The notes under the pieces were generated by a model. It had not been told where the DNA came from and searched no databases. It was given only the letters and a program-made list of their open reading frames with translations. The position numbers and the translations under genes were made by a program. This document shows positions 17,572 through 27,080 of a DNA stretch of 64,000 nt, piece by piece. Origin of the DNA: Marinilabilia salmonicolor (GTDB taxonomy: Bacteria > Bacteroidota > Bacteroidia > Bacteroidales > Marinilabiliaceae). The DNA lies in contig NZ_PVTS01000012.1 in NCBI RefSeq assembly GCF_003003035.1, forward strand, positions 99,908 through 163,907, in the 5' to 3' direction. Numbering within the stretch: the first letter of the stretch is position 1; every line of letters starts with the position of its first letter.

Positions 17572-18732
17572 ATGATGAATGGTCGATTGATTGGACCAAT
17601 GGTCTTTGTTTTTTGGATGGTCTCCGGATTGAATGGGGTATATTGCCAGGGAGTCAATAACGTAGGTGGAGAAAAGTCTGATTCTCCTGAAAAGGTTTCA
17701 GGAATAGCCGGATTGGGAGAAAAAGTACTTGACCTTGTTACCTGGGAGAAGGAGGGTGTTGTATATACTATTTATCCGTCTCTGAGTGTGAGTCCCCGCA
17801 ATGGGTTTGTTTACGGGGTGATGCCTGCCGTGAAATGGAACAGTGCACATAAGGGAAAGTTTAACACCCTTGCGATTAATGCTGAACATTCTACCAAAGG
17901 GATGCTTCAGTTGCAGTTGGAGCATGAATGGTACCTTGGTGAGTCCTGGCTGACGACGGGCGATGCATTTTTGAATAGCCGGGAAGATCAGTTCTGGGTG
18001 GGAGCCAACGATGACGAGTTCTTTTTTGACAGGAGGGAGTTTCGGATAGAATGGGACTTTTTAAACAATCCAATTCCTTCATTTTGGATTGGTGGAGGGA
18101 TACTTCTGAACAATAATCACTTTGAAGAGTCGGCTTCCTTAGTTTTTGGAGAGGAGGGTCTTAAGGGAGCCGAAGGTGGTTTCATTGCAGGGGTTGGGCC
18201 TAAACTGTTGATTGACACAAGACATCGAACACTGTCTCCTGAGAAAGGTACGTGGCTGGAAATTATCCCCTTGTTTGCAGGAGTTGCCGGCTTCGGAGAT
18301 TACAGGTATCAGCGATATACTATTGACGGACGACAGTACATTGCATTGAAGGAGGAGGTTACATCTTTGGCTTTTCAGATAGTAGTTGATTATGCTGACG
18401 GGGATATTCCTTTTTACGAGGAACCTCAGTTGGGAGGGAAAGAAAGACTACGTGGAATCGGGCATCCACTTGAGGAAACCGGGAAGGCTGTATGGTTGGC
18501 AAGAGCAGAAATCCGGCAACATATATGGTGGCGACTGGGTGTGGTGGCTTTTGCAGGTGCAGGCAAAGCCGATAGCGGATATAAAAAGCCTTTTGCCGAT
18601 ATGGTTTCATCGGTAGGCGGTGGGCTTCGCTTTAGAATGCTTCCGGACGATCCGCTGAATGTGCGTTTCGATTTTGGGGTCTCTTCCATTGGAACCACGG
18701 GTTTTTTTATATCTTTGAAAGAAGCTTTTTAA
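17572..18732 (+). CDS. BamA/TamA-type D15 surface-antigen barrel protein without POTRA domains
   Basis: About 386 residues from ATG 17572 (TTG 17560 is also open) with a signal peptide ending near VYCQG. The mature part is made of alternating strands of an outer-membrane barrel, with the D15 signature LGGKERLRGI near two thirds and a terminal aromatic residue (ISLKEAF). At this length there is no room for POTRA domains, so it is a 'barrel only' Omp85 relative; some such proteins act in lipid or patatin secretion, others have no known function. It precedes the TPR lipoprotein on the same strand. Confidence 0.78.
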   Translation: MMNGRLIGPMVFVFWMVSGLNGVYCQGVNNVGGEKSDSPEKVSGIAGLGEKVLDLVTWEKEGVVYTIYPSLSVSPRNGFVYGVMPAVKWNSAHKGKFNTLAINAEHSTKGMLQLQLEHEWYLGESWLTTGDAFLNSREDQFWVGANDDEFFFDRREFRIEWDFLNNPIPSFWIGGGILLNNNHFEESASLVFGEEGLKGAEGGFIAGVGPKLLIDTRHRTLSPEKGTWLEIIPLFAGVAGFGDYRYQRYTIDGRQYIALKEEVTSLAFQIVVDYADGDIPFYEEPQLGGKERLRGIGHPLEETGKAVWLARAEIRQHIWWRLGVVAFAGAGKADSGYKKPFADMVSSVGGGLRFRMLPDDPLNVRFDFGVSSIGTTGFFISLKEAF

Positions 18733-18800
18733 CCTGATTACTTCACAATTTATCAGGTTGATCTGATTAGAATATGTTTGCATACAAAACAAACCGCCCG

Positions 18801-20486
18801 ATGAAGTTTTGCTCCTTCTGTACTTTGCTTCTTGTGGTGACTTTTTGGAGTTGCCAGACCCCTTTTCAGAGGGAGGCGAAAAGGACTTTGGTTGCCATAG
18901 ATAGTCTTATTTATGAGGATTATGAAGTGGCTAATGATTCTTTAAGAGATATTGATGTTTTCCAGCTGAATTTAAAAAACAGAGGATATTATTATTTACT
19001 AAGTACAATTCTAAAAAGCAGATTGGATGAAAGCTTTGTAAGCGATTCGGCAATTAGTGTTGCTGTAGAAAGCTTTCGGAGTCCTTTGCCAAATAATAAT
19101 ATTGCCAGAGCTCTTATTTACCAGGGGATTGTAAGGTATAAGATTCCCAATATTCCCGATTCACTTGTATTCACTTCTTTGAAGGAGGTAGAGCCAATGG
19201 TAGATGCATTCCCGGGGTTGCTTCGTCTTGAAGAAGAAACGAAACTTTGGTTTTTCCTTGGCATCCTGCATTATAATAACAATAATTTCCAACAGGCTGA
19301 AAAGTACCTGGATATGGCTTTACGTAAAGCAGAGCAAATGGAAGATGTATCTGCGGTTGTGATTACCTCTCTGGCCGTGTTTTGGAGATACATGTCTATT
19401 GGGAACAGAGAGAAGGCTAAAGGGGTGTTGGATAAACTTGAGAATGTGGAAGGGATTTCTTTTGAAGATCAGTATGACATCATCAATGCCCGGGCGGCTT
19501 TTTATTATTATTATAAAGATTATGAGAATGCCTTGAAGGAGTATAAAATCCTTGAGGAGCAGATGTCTGAAGTTAAGCTTAAGCCGCGGCTGTCTAATAT
19601 CTATTATTCAATTTCCCGTATTTATTCAGGTTTAGGAAAAAGGGATTCAAGCTTGTATTATGCAAAAAAATCGGTAGAACATTTTCCTGATTCTTTAGGT
19701 GAATGGCAGGATTATTATCTGTTTGTCAATTTGGGGAGTGAAGCTTCTAAGGTTGGTGATTATGAGTTGGCTGCCGCGCAATATAAAGATGCGGTAGATT
19801 TTTTGGTGGATAAATCCGGCGAAAGAAGTGAAAAGAAAATCCTGGAACTGGAGAAACAATATGATCTGTCTGAGGCCAGGGTGGAGACATTAAGACAGAA
19901 ACAGAAGTTTCAGCGATTTGCCTTTATTGCCGGGGCCGGCTTTGTTCTTCTGGTTTTTATTGTTTTAATTTATTTTCTTAACCTTCGGAAAAGTCGTGTG
20001 GAGTATGAAAATGAACGTTTGATGAGAATCTCTGCAGAAAAAGAGGTTGCCGGGAAGGTGCGTGAAGGTTTTCAGCGCCGTCATCTATTGCGTTTTTATC
20101 AGTTGATTACTCAGCGGGAGATGGTTGCTCAGCAGCGTTTTGATATGCTTTCTCAAAAATACATCCGGTCAGATTCCTCAGCCTATAAGGAGTTGCAGAC
20201 CGAACTGAATGCATTGAAAGAGGAATTCTCGGGAATGATGTATGATTTGATGAACGATGATTTATTCTATTCTAATGTAGATGTTCCCTCAGGTTTTCCA
20301 CTTAGCAATACGGAGAAAGTTGTTCTTTTTCTGCTAAAGTTTGAGATTCCTTCTGTGGAGATTGCCACGGTCCTGGGAATTACCAATAATAATTTAAGGG
20401 TTAGGAAATCTAACCTGAAAAAAAGGATTCTCGAAAACCTCTCTGACTATCCTTCTCTTAATAATTTGCTTGCATTGTTTAATTGA
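18801..20486 (+). CDS. TPR-containing membrane-anchored protein with C-terminal HTH
   Basis: About 561 residues. From ATG 18801 the N-terminus MKFCSFCTLLLVVTFWSC is a lipoprotein signal; ATG 18774 would hide it, and a TATGTTTG box at 18773-18780 also argues for the later start. Tetratricopeptide-like repeats fill residues 90-340. A membrane helix (FAFIAGAGFVLLVFIVLIYF) and a coiled coil follow. The C-terminal 70 residues (LSNTEKVVLFLLKFEIPS, IATVLGITNNNLRVRKSNLK) look like a LuxR-type helix-turn-helix. This periplasmic-TPR plus cytoplasmic-HTH layout is a common Bacteroidota sensor-regulator type. Signal and targets unknown. Confidence 0.75.
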   Translation: MKFCSFCTLLLVVTFWSCQTPFQREAKRTLVAIDSLIYEDYEVANDSLRDIDVFQLNLKNRGYYYLLSTILKSRLDESFVSDSAISVAVESFRSPLPNNNIARALIYQGIVRYKIPNIPDSLVFTSLKEVEPMVDAFPGLLRLEEETKLWFFLGILHYNNNNFQQAEKYLDMALRKAEQMEDVSAVVITSLAVFWRYMSIGNREKAKGVLDKLENVEGISFEDQYDIINARAAFYYYYKDYENALKEYKILEEQMSEVKLKPRLSNIYYSISRIYSGLGKRDSSLYYAKKSVEHFPDSLGEWQDYYLFVNLGSEASKVGDYELAAAQYKDAVDFLVDKSGERSEKKILELEKQYDLSEARVETLRQKQKFQRFAFIAGAGFVLLVFIVLIYFLNLRKSRVEYENERLMRISAEKEVAGKVREGFQRRHLLRFYQLITQREMVAQQRFDMLSQKYIRSDSSAYKELQTELNALKEEFSGMMYDLMNDDLFYSNVDVPSGFPLSNTEKVVLFLLKFEIPSVEIATVLGITNNNLRVRKSNLKKRILENLSDYPSLNNLLALFN

Positions 20487-20778
20487 TGACGCAAGATTAA
20501 TATTAAAACGCTGAATTTATATAAATCTGAAACTTCTTGTTGGTGGTTGTTTTAACTTGCTGTTTGCTAGTTTGTTCAACTGTTCATCCCATTGTTTTTT
20601 AGCATACTCCCATTTATCCCACTATTGTTAATATTTGTCTGATATTTACTTGGTAGGCAGGTTATTGTATTGTTTAATACCATTAAATAAAATGAGTGGC
20701 CTTAAAAAGTGTTGATTACGTGCAGTTTATCCATTTACTTTGAATTGTGATTTATTGTTGCACTTTTATTTGATGACC

Positions 20779-21192
20779 ATGTTACAAAGAAATTATTTTT
20801 TAATTATAGCATTTCTTCTGTCAATGATTTTTTCGGGGATTGCTTTTGCCGATAATGATAACGAAGAAGAGTCTGAGCCTGAGCCGGTTGATTTGTTTAA
20901 GGTGCGGGACACCACCCTGAAATCCTTTAGTATTCTTAAGAATCTTTCTTCTCTGGCATCTGTAGATGCTGAAATAAGAGGAGATGATTTGGTGTTATTT
21001 GTAAAGGATTATATTGGTGTTGTGGATGTTGATGTGACGGCTGTTTCAGGTTCCGGAAGTGTTGGTAAAGCACTTTATGTGCATGGTTCCGACTATTTCG
21101 TGATTGATCTGTCAACTCTTGCTGCCGGAGAATATGAAATCGAATTAAATGCGGGAACTGTAAAGTTCGTCGGACAGTTTTCCATTGACTGA
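20779..21192 (+). CDS. small secreted DUF3244-like protein
   Basis: About 137 residues. The signal peptide MLQRNYFLIIAFLLSMIFSG ends near AFAD; ATG 20779 is chosen over TTG 20740 and ATG 20773. An acidic linker (NDNEEESEPEPVD) is followed by about 90 residues of beta strands (GDDLVLFVKDYIGVVDVDV, GEYEIELNAGTVKFVGQF) that look like the single immunoglobulin-like fold of DUF3244, a Bacteroidota family often next to TPR regulators or peptidase inhibitors. Function unknown. A terminator follows directly. Confidence 0.65.
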   Translation: MLQRNYFLIIAFLLSMIFSGIAFADNDNEEESEPEPVDLFKVRDTTLKSFSILKNLSSLASVDAEIRGDDLVLFVKDYIGVVDVDVTAVSGSGSVGKALYVHGSDYFVIDLSTLAAGEYEIELNAGTVKFVGQFSID

Positions 21193-21228
21193 ATAAAACC
21201 CGCCCCCCCTGATGTTTAAGCCCTCGAA

Positions 21229-21252
21229 AGCCCCCTGTGCCCGCAGGGGGCT
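21229..21252 (+). terminator. intrinsic terminator after the DUF3244-like gene
   Basis: Stem AGCCCCCTG (21229-21237) / CAGGGGGCT (21244-21252) followed by a short T run. Confidence 0.85.
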
Positions 21253-21273
21253 TTTACTAACAAATGATGTTTT

Positions 21274-21690
21274 ATGAGTGTACTGCATGATCAAGTCGGT
21301 TTTTTGCCTGCAACAAAGGAGTGTTTGGCTTCGGTTGATTTCAATTGGAGGTCGGGAGCTGTGGTAGGTACGTTTAAAGGAAAAGTTACCGTTGATGACA
21401 TTCTTTCCTTTTGGGATGATTTGATGAGAGGAGGGGATCTGCCTGCGGAGACCAAAGGGGTGTTGCTTGATTTCAGTAATGCCAAATTGAGCTTTAAAGC
21501 CTCAGCATATCTTCGGATTGTTGATTATTTTGTTGAGAATATTTCATTTGTCAGGCGGTTTAAAATTGGAGTTGTGGCAAATACTCCGCACAACATTGTA
21601 GTGTTGATGCTAATTGCCCGCGAAAACTATATGTATGAATTAAGGCCTTTTACCACCAAGCGTGCTTGCCTGGTTTGGATTAAAGGATAA
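21274..21690 (+). CDS. STAS/SpoIIAA-like small cytoplasmic protein
   Basis: 138 residues without signal or membrane segment. A beta-alpha pattern GAVVGTFKGKVTVDDILSFW, then GVLLDFSNAKL, then FKIGVVANTPHNIVVLMLIA and a final RPFTTKRACLVWI resembles the STAS/SpoIIAA-like fold of small Bacteroidota proteins. No phosphorylatable Ser/Thr position can be assigned with confidence. It sits between two terminators as a single-gene unit. Confidence 0.55.
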   Translation: MSVLHDQVGFLPATKECLASVDFNWRSGAVVGTFKGKVTVDDILSFWDDLMRGGDLPAETKGVLLDFSNAKLSFKASAYLRIVDYFVENISFVRRFKIGVVANTPHNIVVLMLIARENYMYELRPFTTKRACLVWIKG

Positions 21691-21792
21691 TCAGATTTAA
21701 TAGGAATAGTAAAAACCCTTTGACCTTTATTTTATTCCCGTTCTACCCGTGTTCAAAACGCAGAATTATTTTTTTGTGTTATGAATGTAAAG

Positions 21793-21828
21793 CCCCGGAT
21801 GCCATATTCACGGTATCCGGGGTTTTTT
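21793..21828 (+). terminator. intrinsic terminator after the STAS-like gene
   Basis: Eleven-base arms CCCCGGATGCC (21793-21803) / GGTATCCGGGG (21812-21822), one G-T wobble, then TTTTTT. Confidence 0.9.
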
Positions 21829-21994
21829 GTGTTTTGTAACTATATTCGGCCTATTGCCATTGTGTTTTCTTCTTTTTTGTACACTGTTGTCCGTCGGTTC
21901 AAAAATGGTGAAATCATCTCTGGTTTTTGCTTGATTTTATCATGCAGTCTAAAGTCATATAAAAAAAACATGTTTAAATAAACCATTGCAACTC

Positions 21995-22025
21995 TTTGTT
22001 GTTATAGGTATAAGAAATATATTTG
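21995..22025 (+). promoter_or_regulatory. promoter of the rrf2-cysK operon
   Basis: TTTG (21995-21998), 19 bases, TATATTTG (22018-22025): an ideal Bacteroidota promoter. Transcription would start about 23 bases before ATG 22054. The -7 box overlaps a perfect palindrome ATTTGCAAAT (22021-22030), a possible operator. Confidence 0.7.
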
Positions 22026-22053
22026 CAAATAAAGCATATTAAAAAAAGATGTT

Positions 22054-22482
22054 ATGAGGTTTTCTAAACGCGTGCAATATGGGCTTGTGTTCCTTTTGCA
22101 GTTGCATTACTCCTGGCCTGAACATCGTTCTGTAAAAGAACTTGCTGAATCAGATGATCTTCCCTCCAAATTTCTGGAAGGTATTGCTGCTGATTTTCGT
22201 AAGTTTTCTATTGTGAATGTAAAAAGAGGTGCTCAGGGGGGATATAGTCTTGCAAAGCCATTGAAAGAGATTACTTTTCTAGAAGTACTGCGATGTCTCG
22301 ACCCTGAGTGGGAGAGACAAAATAAAAATAGCAGCCGGGAAAACAGAACATCCAGAAAGGAAGCTGTTTCTTCATTTCTGAATCAGACATCTGGTTCTGT
22401 TGACAGAGTTTTTGGAGAGATTTTTCTTGATGTTCTTCCGGCTTTAAATGTTCAGGATGAAGGATTGATGTATTACATATAA
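22054..22482 (+). CDS. Rrf2-family transcriptional regulator (CymR-like)
   Basis: 142 residues. N-terminal winged helix MRFSKRVQYGLVFLLQLH, the recognition region SVKELAESDDLPSKFLEGIA, the wing GAQGGYSLAKP and the ITFLEVLRCLDPE segment are typical of Rrf2. The three clustered cysteines that bind an Fe-S cluster in IscR or NsrR are absent; only one Cys is present. Together with its position 12 bases upstream of cysK, this points to a CymR-type cysteine-metabolism regulator, whose founding member is modulated by contact with CysK. That mode here is inference. Confidence 0.88.
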   Translation: MRFSKRVQYGLVFLLQLHYSWPEHRSVKELAESDDLPSKFLEGIAADFRKFSIVNVKRGAQGGYSLAKPLKEITFLEVLRCLDPEWERQNKNSSRENRTSRKEAVSSFLNQTSGSVDRVFGEIFLDVLPALNVQDEGLMYYI

Positions 22483-22494
22483 AAAAAGAATGTT

Positions 22495-23415
22495 ATGACA
22501 AAAATTGCTCAAAATATGACGGAACTGATTGGTAATACCCCTCTTGTGAAAGTTAATAAACTAACCGGTGAGGCAGGAGCTGAGGTTGTTGCCAAGCTTG
22601 AATTTTATAACCCCGGTGGTTCTGTAAAAGACAGACCGGCATTGTCGATGATTGAGGCAGCAGAAAAGGAGGGGGTACTTGATGCAGAAACTATAATTGT
22701 GGAACCTACGAGTGGAAATACCGGGGTCGGACTTGCGCTTGTAGCCGCAGTAAGGGGGTATAAATTAATTTTGACTATGCCCGAAAGCATGAGCATCGAA
22801 CGCCGAAAACTCCTTAAGAAATTTGGAGCCGAGTTGGTGCTTACACCTGCTCCGGATGGTATGAAAGGAGCCATTGCCAAGGCCAGGGAAATTGCCGATA
22901 AGTATGCGAAATCTTTCATCCCGCAGCAGTTCCAGAATAAAAATAATCCTGATGCTCATTACCGTACAACCGCTCAGGAGATTTTGGATGATACCGATGG
23001 TCAGGTGGACGTCTTTGTGGCAGGCGTCGGAACAGGAGGAACGATAACGGGTGTTGGTCATCATTTAAAAAAGAAACAACCGGGTGTGAAGATTGTCGCT
23101 GTTGAGCCCTCTGCTTCTCCTGTTCTGTCGGGTGGACAACCGGGCCCTCACAAAATTCAGGGGATTGGTGCCGGTTTTGTACCTGACATTCTGGATCAGG
23201 ATGTCATTGATGAGGTGGTAACAGTAGATAATGAGGATGCCATCCATTTTAGCCATGAGGCTGCTCAAAAAGAGGGAATTCTTTGTGGTTATTCATCCGG
23301 TGCGGCATTGTGGGCAGCAGTAGAACTAGCAAAGAGACCCGATTTGAAAGGGAAGCGTATTGTGGTGCTTTTGCCTGATACCGGTGAACGCTACCTGAGT
23401 ACGTTTGAAATTTAG
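22495..23415 (+). CDS. cysK: cysteine synthase A (O-acetylserine sulfhydrylase)
   Basis: 306 residues. It has the PLP lysine in [15 protein letters not shown], the substrate loop [11 protein letters not shown], the phosphate-binding [14 protein letters not shown], and [16 protein letters not shown] near the C-terminus. The enzyme makes cysteine from O-acetylserine and sulfide, the last step after the sulfite reductase encoded at 28.4-32 kb. Operon with the Rrf2 regulator, closed by a terminator. Confidence 0.97.
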   Translation: MTKIAQNMTELIGNTPLVKVNKLTGEAGAEVVAKLEFYNPGGSVKDRPALSMIEAAEKEGVLDAETIIVEPTSGNTGVGLALVAAVRGYKLILTMPESMSIERRKLLKKFGAELVLTPAPDGMKGAIAKAREIADKYAKSFIPQQFQNKNNPDAHYRTTAQEILDDTDGQVDVFVAGVGTGGTITGVGHHLKKKQPGVKIVAVEPSASPVLSGGQPGPHKIQGIGAGFVPDILDQDVIDEVVTVDNEDAIHFSHEAAQKEGILCGYSSGAALWAAVELAKRPDLKGKRIVVLLPDTGERYLSTFEI

Positions 23416-23438
23416 TGTTTTATCATTTTCCGAAGGAA

Positions 23439-23472
23439 AACCGCTCCCGACTATTAAGGGGCGGTTTTTTTT
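23439..23472 (+). terminator. intrinsic terminator of cysK
   Basis: Stem AACCGCTCC (23439-23447) / GGGGCGGTT (23458-23466), one wobble pair, followed by a run of T. Confidence 0.85.
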
Positions 23473-23858
23473 AGTGCCTGTTGGCACATTTTTTGTTAAC
23501 CACAAAACAATGTGTATAAGTTTTAAATGATGTAAAGATGGCATTGAAAGTACTTGACTGTAACTGGTTTTGGGTGTTTTGTTGTTTTTATGTTTTGTTT
23601 CCTTCTTTTTCCGGAATTTTGACTCTTATGGTTACTTCCGGGCTCTGATTTTATTCCAATTCTTTTTTGCTTAAGAAAATAACACAATCCGTCAGCTTTG
23701 TGAATGCGAACCATTGGTTGTAAGTCCGATGGTCAGTGATTTAGTGCGTTCTTTTGATTGACAATCTTCCTGATTAATAAATATTTTCCGGTTCGGATTT
23801 CTGAATCCGATCCTGAGTGTTTTTATTCGTTGTCGAACTTTTAAAAAATGAATTGTTC
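23473..23858. other. non-coding gap before the NEW3 gene
   Basis: No gene, no clear promoter box and no strong hairpin recognised. The region is T-rich on the plus strand. Confidence 0.5.
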
Positions 23859-25007
23859 ATGAAAAATCGAATTGTACTTTTTTCAAAGTGGTTTGCAGTT
23901 TTGTTTTTTATTTTGGGTGCTTCCGCTTCCATGAGAGCAGACAATGGTATAATGCTCTATACCCCATACACCAGTGTTTCCGTTCCACCGGGTGAAACGA
24001 TTGAATACTCTGTAGATGTCAAAAATACCGGCACTGTTGTCCGTAATGTGGATGTTTATGTGTCGGGTCTTAAAAAAGGCTGGGAAACTACCCTGAAGGC
24101 CGGGGGATATAAGATTCGTCAGATATCTGTATTGCCGGGCGAGACAAAAACAATGAAACTTACAGTGAATGTGCCAATGAAGGTAGATAAAGGAGGTCAT
24201 TGGTTCAGGGTGGTAGCCAGAGGCTTTGCAACCCTTCCTTTGATGGTGGATGTTTCGGAACAGGGAACTTACAAAACAACCTTTACCAGTGATCAGATGA
24301 ATATTGAGGGACATTCGGATGCCAATTTTTCCTTCCGGACCGAACTGAAAAACAGTACTGGAGAAGCTCAGGCGTATTCTTTGCTTTCTTCCGCTCCCCG
24401 TGGGTGGAAGGTCGTGTTTAAACCCAATTACAAGCAGGCTACAGCTGTAGAGGTTGCAGCTAATGCGACTACCAATATTACCGTCGATATTGAACCCCCT
24501 TACAACGTTAAGTCTGGAACCTATCAGATCCCTGTTCGTGCAGTAAATAAGAGCTCATCAGCTGAACTTAATCTTGAAGTGGTTATTTCCGGAAATTTCG
24601 ATATGGAGCTCTCAACTCCTGACGGACGTTTGAATGCGGATATTACGGCAGGTCAGAAGGAAGAGCTGGAACTGGTGGTGAAGAATACCGGTTCCGAAAC
24701 CCTGGAAAATGTGACGATGAGTTCAGGAAAGCCCAAAGGATGGAGTGTTTCTTTTGATCCGGATACCATTCCGCATATCGAAGCCGGTAAGGAAGCTCTT
24801 GTGAAGGCGGTTGTTGCCACTGCCGACAAAGCCATTCCGGGAGACTATGTGGTGAGATTGTCGTCAAAAACTTTGGAAACCAAGTCAGATGCTAGTTTCA
24901 GAGTTTCTGTAAAGACCCCTCTGTTGTGGGGATGGCTGGGGATTTTGATTATTCTGCTTACGCTGGGTGTTATTTTGTATCTGTTTCGAAAATATGGAAG
25001 GAGGTAA
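23859..25007 (+). CDS. NEW3-domain secreted membrane-anchored protein of an ABC system
   Basis: About 382 residues. A signal peptide (IVLFSKWFAVLFFILGASAS) is followed by three repeated immunoglobulin-like segments, each with the NEW3 pattern: PGETIEYSVDVKNTG at about 45, GEAQAYSLLSSAPRGWKVVF at about 170, and EELELVVKNTGSETLENV at about 270. One C-terminal helix (WLGILIILLTLGVILYLF) and a basic tail keep it in the inner membrane facing the periplasm. The ABC ATPase starts three bases after its stop, so it is a subunit or accessory of that transporter. Substrate unknown. ATG 23859 chosen over the upstream TTG. Confidence 0.82.
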   Translation: MKNRIVLFSKWFAVLFFILGASASMRADNGIMLYTPYTSVSVPPGETIEYSVDVKNTGTVVRNVDVYVSGLKKGWETTLKAGGYKIRQISVLPGETKTMKLTVNVPMKVDKGGHWFRVVARGFATLPLMVDVSEQGTYKTTFTSDQMNIEGHSDANFSFRTELKNSTGEAQAYSLLSSAPRGWKVVFKPNYKQATAVEVAANATTNITVDIEPPYNVKSGTYQIPVRAVNKSSSAELNLEVVISGNFDMELSTPDGRLNADITAGQKEELELVVKNTGSETLENVTMSSGKPKGWSVSFDPDTIPHIEAGKEALVKAVVATADKAIPGDYVVRLSSKTLETKSDASFRVSVKTPLLWGWLGILIILLTLGVILYLFRKYGRR

Positions 25008-25010
25008 TAA

Positions 25011-25967
25011 ATGGAGCATATCATCGAAATAGAAGGACTTACCAGAAAATATGATGATTTTTTTGCTGTTGATCATCTGGATTTGAAAATCGGAAAAGGC
25101 GAAGTATTTGGTCTTTTGGGGCCTAACGGGGCCGGGAAATCTACTACCATATTGATGATGCTTGGTCTCACAGAGCCCACTTCCGGAAATGTAAGGGTTT
25201 GCGGTCTTGATCCCGTTCATCAGCCTATTGAGGTAAAGAGAAAGGTTGGTTATCTGCCCGAAGATGTGGGGTTTTATGATGACTTATCGGGACTTGAAAA
25301 CCTGACTTATACCGGTCAGTTAAATGGTTTGAGCAGAATGGAGGCAGAAGAGAAGGCTCTTGGCCTGTTGGCTCGTGTTGGCCTGAAAGAGGAAAAGGAT
25401 AAAAAAGCCGGTAAGTATTCTCGCGGAATGCGTCAGCGATTGGGGGTGGCCGATGTTTTAATGAAAAATCCGGAGGTAATTATTTTGGATGAACCGACGC
25501 TGGGAATAGACCCAACAGGTGTAAAAGCCTTCCTGCAACTGATAACCGATCTTAGTCGAAAGGAGGGAATTACTGTGTTGTTCTCGTCTCATCATCTTTA
25601 TCAGGTTCAGCAGGTGTGCGATCGGGTAGGGATTTTTGTTTCCGGCCGGTTGTTGGCTTGTGGTGGTATTGATTCCCTTTCGGAGCAGTTGTTTGCAGAT
25701 GAGTCGTTTATGATCGAAGGGGTGCTGGATGCAGGGGTGCGGACATCTTCTTTGAAAGAAGACCTGAAAAAGACAAAGCGGCAGTTACAGGATATTCCCG
25801 GTGTGGCAGAGGTGCGAATAGAGGAACATCGGTTCATGATCTCATCCAGCAAAAATGTAGCACCTGAGGTGGCCGCGATTATTGTGGGCGGAGGCCTCCA
25901 TCTGAATAGCTTATCCAATAGGGAATATGGTCTCGATGAAATTTATACCCGCTATTTTCAGGAATAA
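25011..25967 (+). CDS. ABC transporter ATP-binding protein
   Basis: 318 residues. Walker A LLGPNGAGKSTTI, signature KYSRGMRQRLGVADVL, Walker B VIILDEPTLGIDPTG and switch His in LFSSHHLY are all intact. The C-terminal 90 residues are the extension common to ABC-2 exporter ATPases such as NosF. It powers the permease encoded 12 bases downstream and sits in one operon with the NEW3 protein. Confidence 0.95.
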   Translation: MEHIIEIEGLTRKYDDFFAVDHLDLKIGKGEVFGLLGPNGAGKSTTILMMLGLTEPTSGNVRVCGLDPVHQPIEVKRKVGYLPEDVGFYDDLSGLENLTYTGQLNGLSRMEAEEKALGLLARVGLKEEKDKKAGKYSRGMRQRLGVADVLMKNPEVIILDEPTLGIDPTGVKAFLQLITDLSRKEGITVLFSSHHLYQVQQVCDRVGIFVSGRLLACGGIDSLSEQLFADESFMIEGVLDAGVRTSSLKEDLKKTKRQLQDIPGVAEVRIEEHRFMISSSKNVAPEVAAIIVGGGLHLNSLSNREYGLDEIYTRYFQE

Positions 25968-25979
25968 AACAAGTACATC

Positions 25980-27005
25980 ATGAAAGGAAACAGATTTTTG
26001 AAAATATTTAAGAATGCCAAAAAAAATGGAATCGCAGATGATGCTTTTGTGCATCAGAAATTGTCTCCTTTTTGGGTAATGGTTCGAAAGGAGATTGCGG
26101 ATCATTTTCACAGTTGGCGTTCTCTAATACTGTTTGGGATTATCTTGCTCACCACGGTGGGGGCGCTGTATGCATCGCTCATTGATGCCCGGGAGGTTTT
26201 TTCAGCTAAATCGGATGGTTCCTTTTTCTTTTTGAAGTTATTTACCCAATCTGATGGTACTTTACCATCGTTTTTTGTTTTCATAAGTTTTCTGGGACCT
26301 TTGCTTGGCATTAGTCTGGGGTTTGATGCTGTTAACTCGGAGCAGAATAGAGGAACGCTGAGCCGTATTCTGGCACAGCCTGTTCCACGGGACTATCTGT
26401 TGAATGCCAAGTTTGTTGCCGGAGTGTTGGTTGTGGCTTTGATGTTTTTTTCGTTGAGTTTTCTGGTGATTGGTGCCGGATTGTTCGTGTTGGGCCATCC
26501 GCCAACTGCTGAAGAGTTTATGCGAATAATCGTTTATACTCTTTTTAGCGTGGTATATGTTGCTTTTTGGCTCAATCTGTCTGTGTTTTTTTCGGTCAAA
26601 TTTCGACAGCCGGCCACCTCGGCATTGAGTGGTATTGCCGTTTGGCTGTTCTTTACCATCTTTTATCCCATGATTGTAAACCTAATCACCAAAGGTTTTG
26701 AGCCTTCGAAATTTGCACCGCCTCAAATGGTTTATTTTTATCAGAAAATAAAATTTGCGCTGGTGCAAGTGATGCCCAACGAGTTGTTCAGTGAAGTTAC
26801 GTCCGCATTGCTGGTGCCTACAGTCCGGAGTGTCGGACCGCTTACCACAGAGCAGGTGAGTGGTGCTATACCGGGAGATCTTCCCCTGGGGCAGAGCCTG
26901 ATGGTGGTTTGGCCTCAGATAACCGGTTTGCTGGCCCTGACGTTGCTTTGCTTTTTATTCGCTTATCTGGTCTTTATGCGAAGGGAAATCCGGTCAAGAG
27001 GATAA
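25980..27005 (+). CDS. ABC-2 type transporter permease
   Basis: 341 residues, six membrane spans: one after the SWRSLILFGIILLTTVGALY start, a large extracytoplasmic loop, then the ABC-2 block FLGPLLGISLGFDAVNSE with NRGTLSRILAQPVPR on the cytoplasmic side, followed by four more helices. The NRGTL...PVPR motif is the coupling region of NosY-type permeases. Third gene of the NEW3-ATPase-permease operon, followed by a terminator. Substrate unknown. Confidence 0.93.
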   Translation: MKGNRFLKIFKNAKKNGIADDAFVHQKLSPFWVMVRKEIADHFHSWRSLILFGIILLTTVGALYASLIDAREVFSAKSDGSFFFLKLFTQSDGTLPSFFVFISFLGPLLGISLGFDAVNSEQNRGTLSRILAQPVPRDYLLNAKFVAGVLVVALMFFSLSFLVIGAGLFVLGHPPTAEEFMRIIVYTLFSVVYVAFWLNLSVFFSVKFRQPATSALSGIAVWLFFTIFYPMIVNLITKGFEPSKFAPPQMVYFYQKIKFALVQVMPNELFSEVTSALLVPTVRSVGPLTTEQVSGAIPGDLPLGQSLMVVWPQITGLLALTLLCFLFAYLVFMRREIRSRG

Positions 27006-27015
27006 TGAAATTTTA

Positions 27016-27050
27016 CCTCCTGTCGTTACCGAGACGACAGGAGGTTTTTT
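27016..27050 (+). terminator. intrinsic terminator of the NEW3-ABC operon
   Basis: Perfect 11-base arms CCTCCTGTCGT (27016-27026) / ACGACAGGAGG (27034-27044), then TTTTTT. It lies in the convergent gap to cysG. Confidence 0.92.
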
Positions 27051-27080
27051 GTATCTTATCATCAGTATTAATTTGAAATC

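Noticed and set aside
21781..21981. 66-codon open frame after the STAS-like gene
   Set aside because: Its first part is the terminator hairpin 21793-21822, and the peptide has no family-like pattern.
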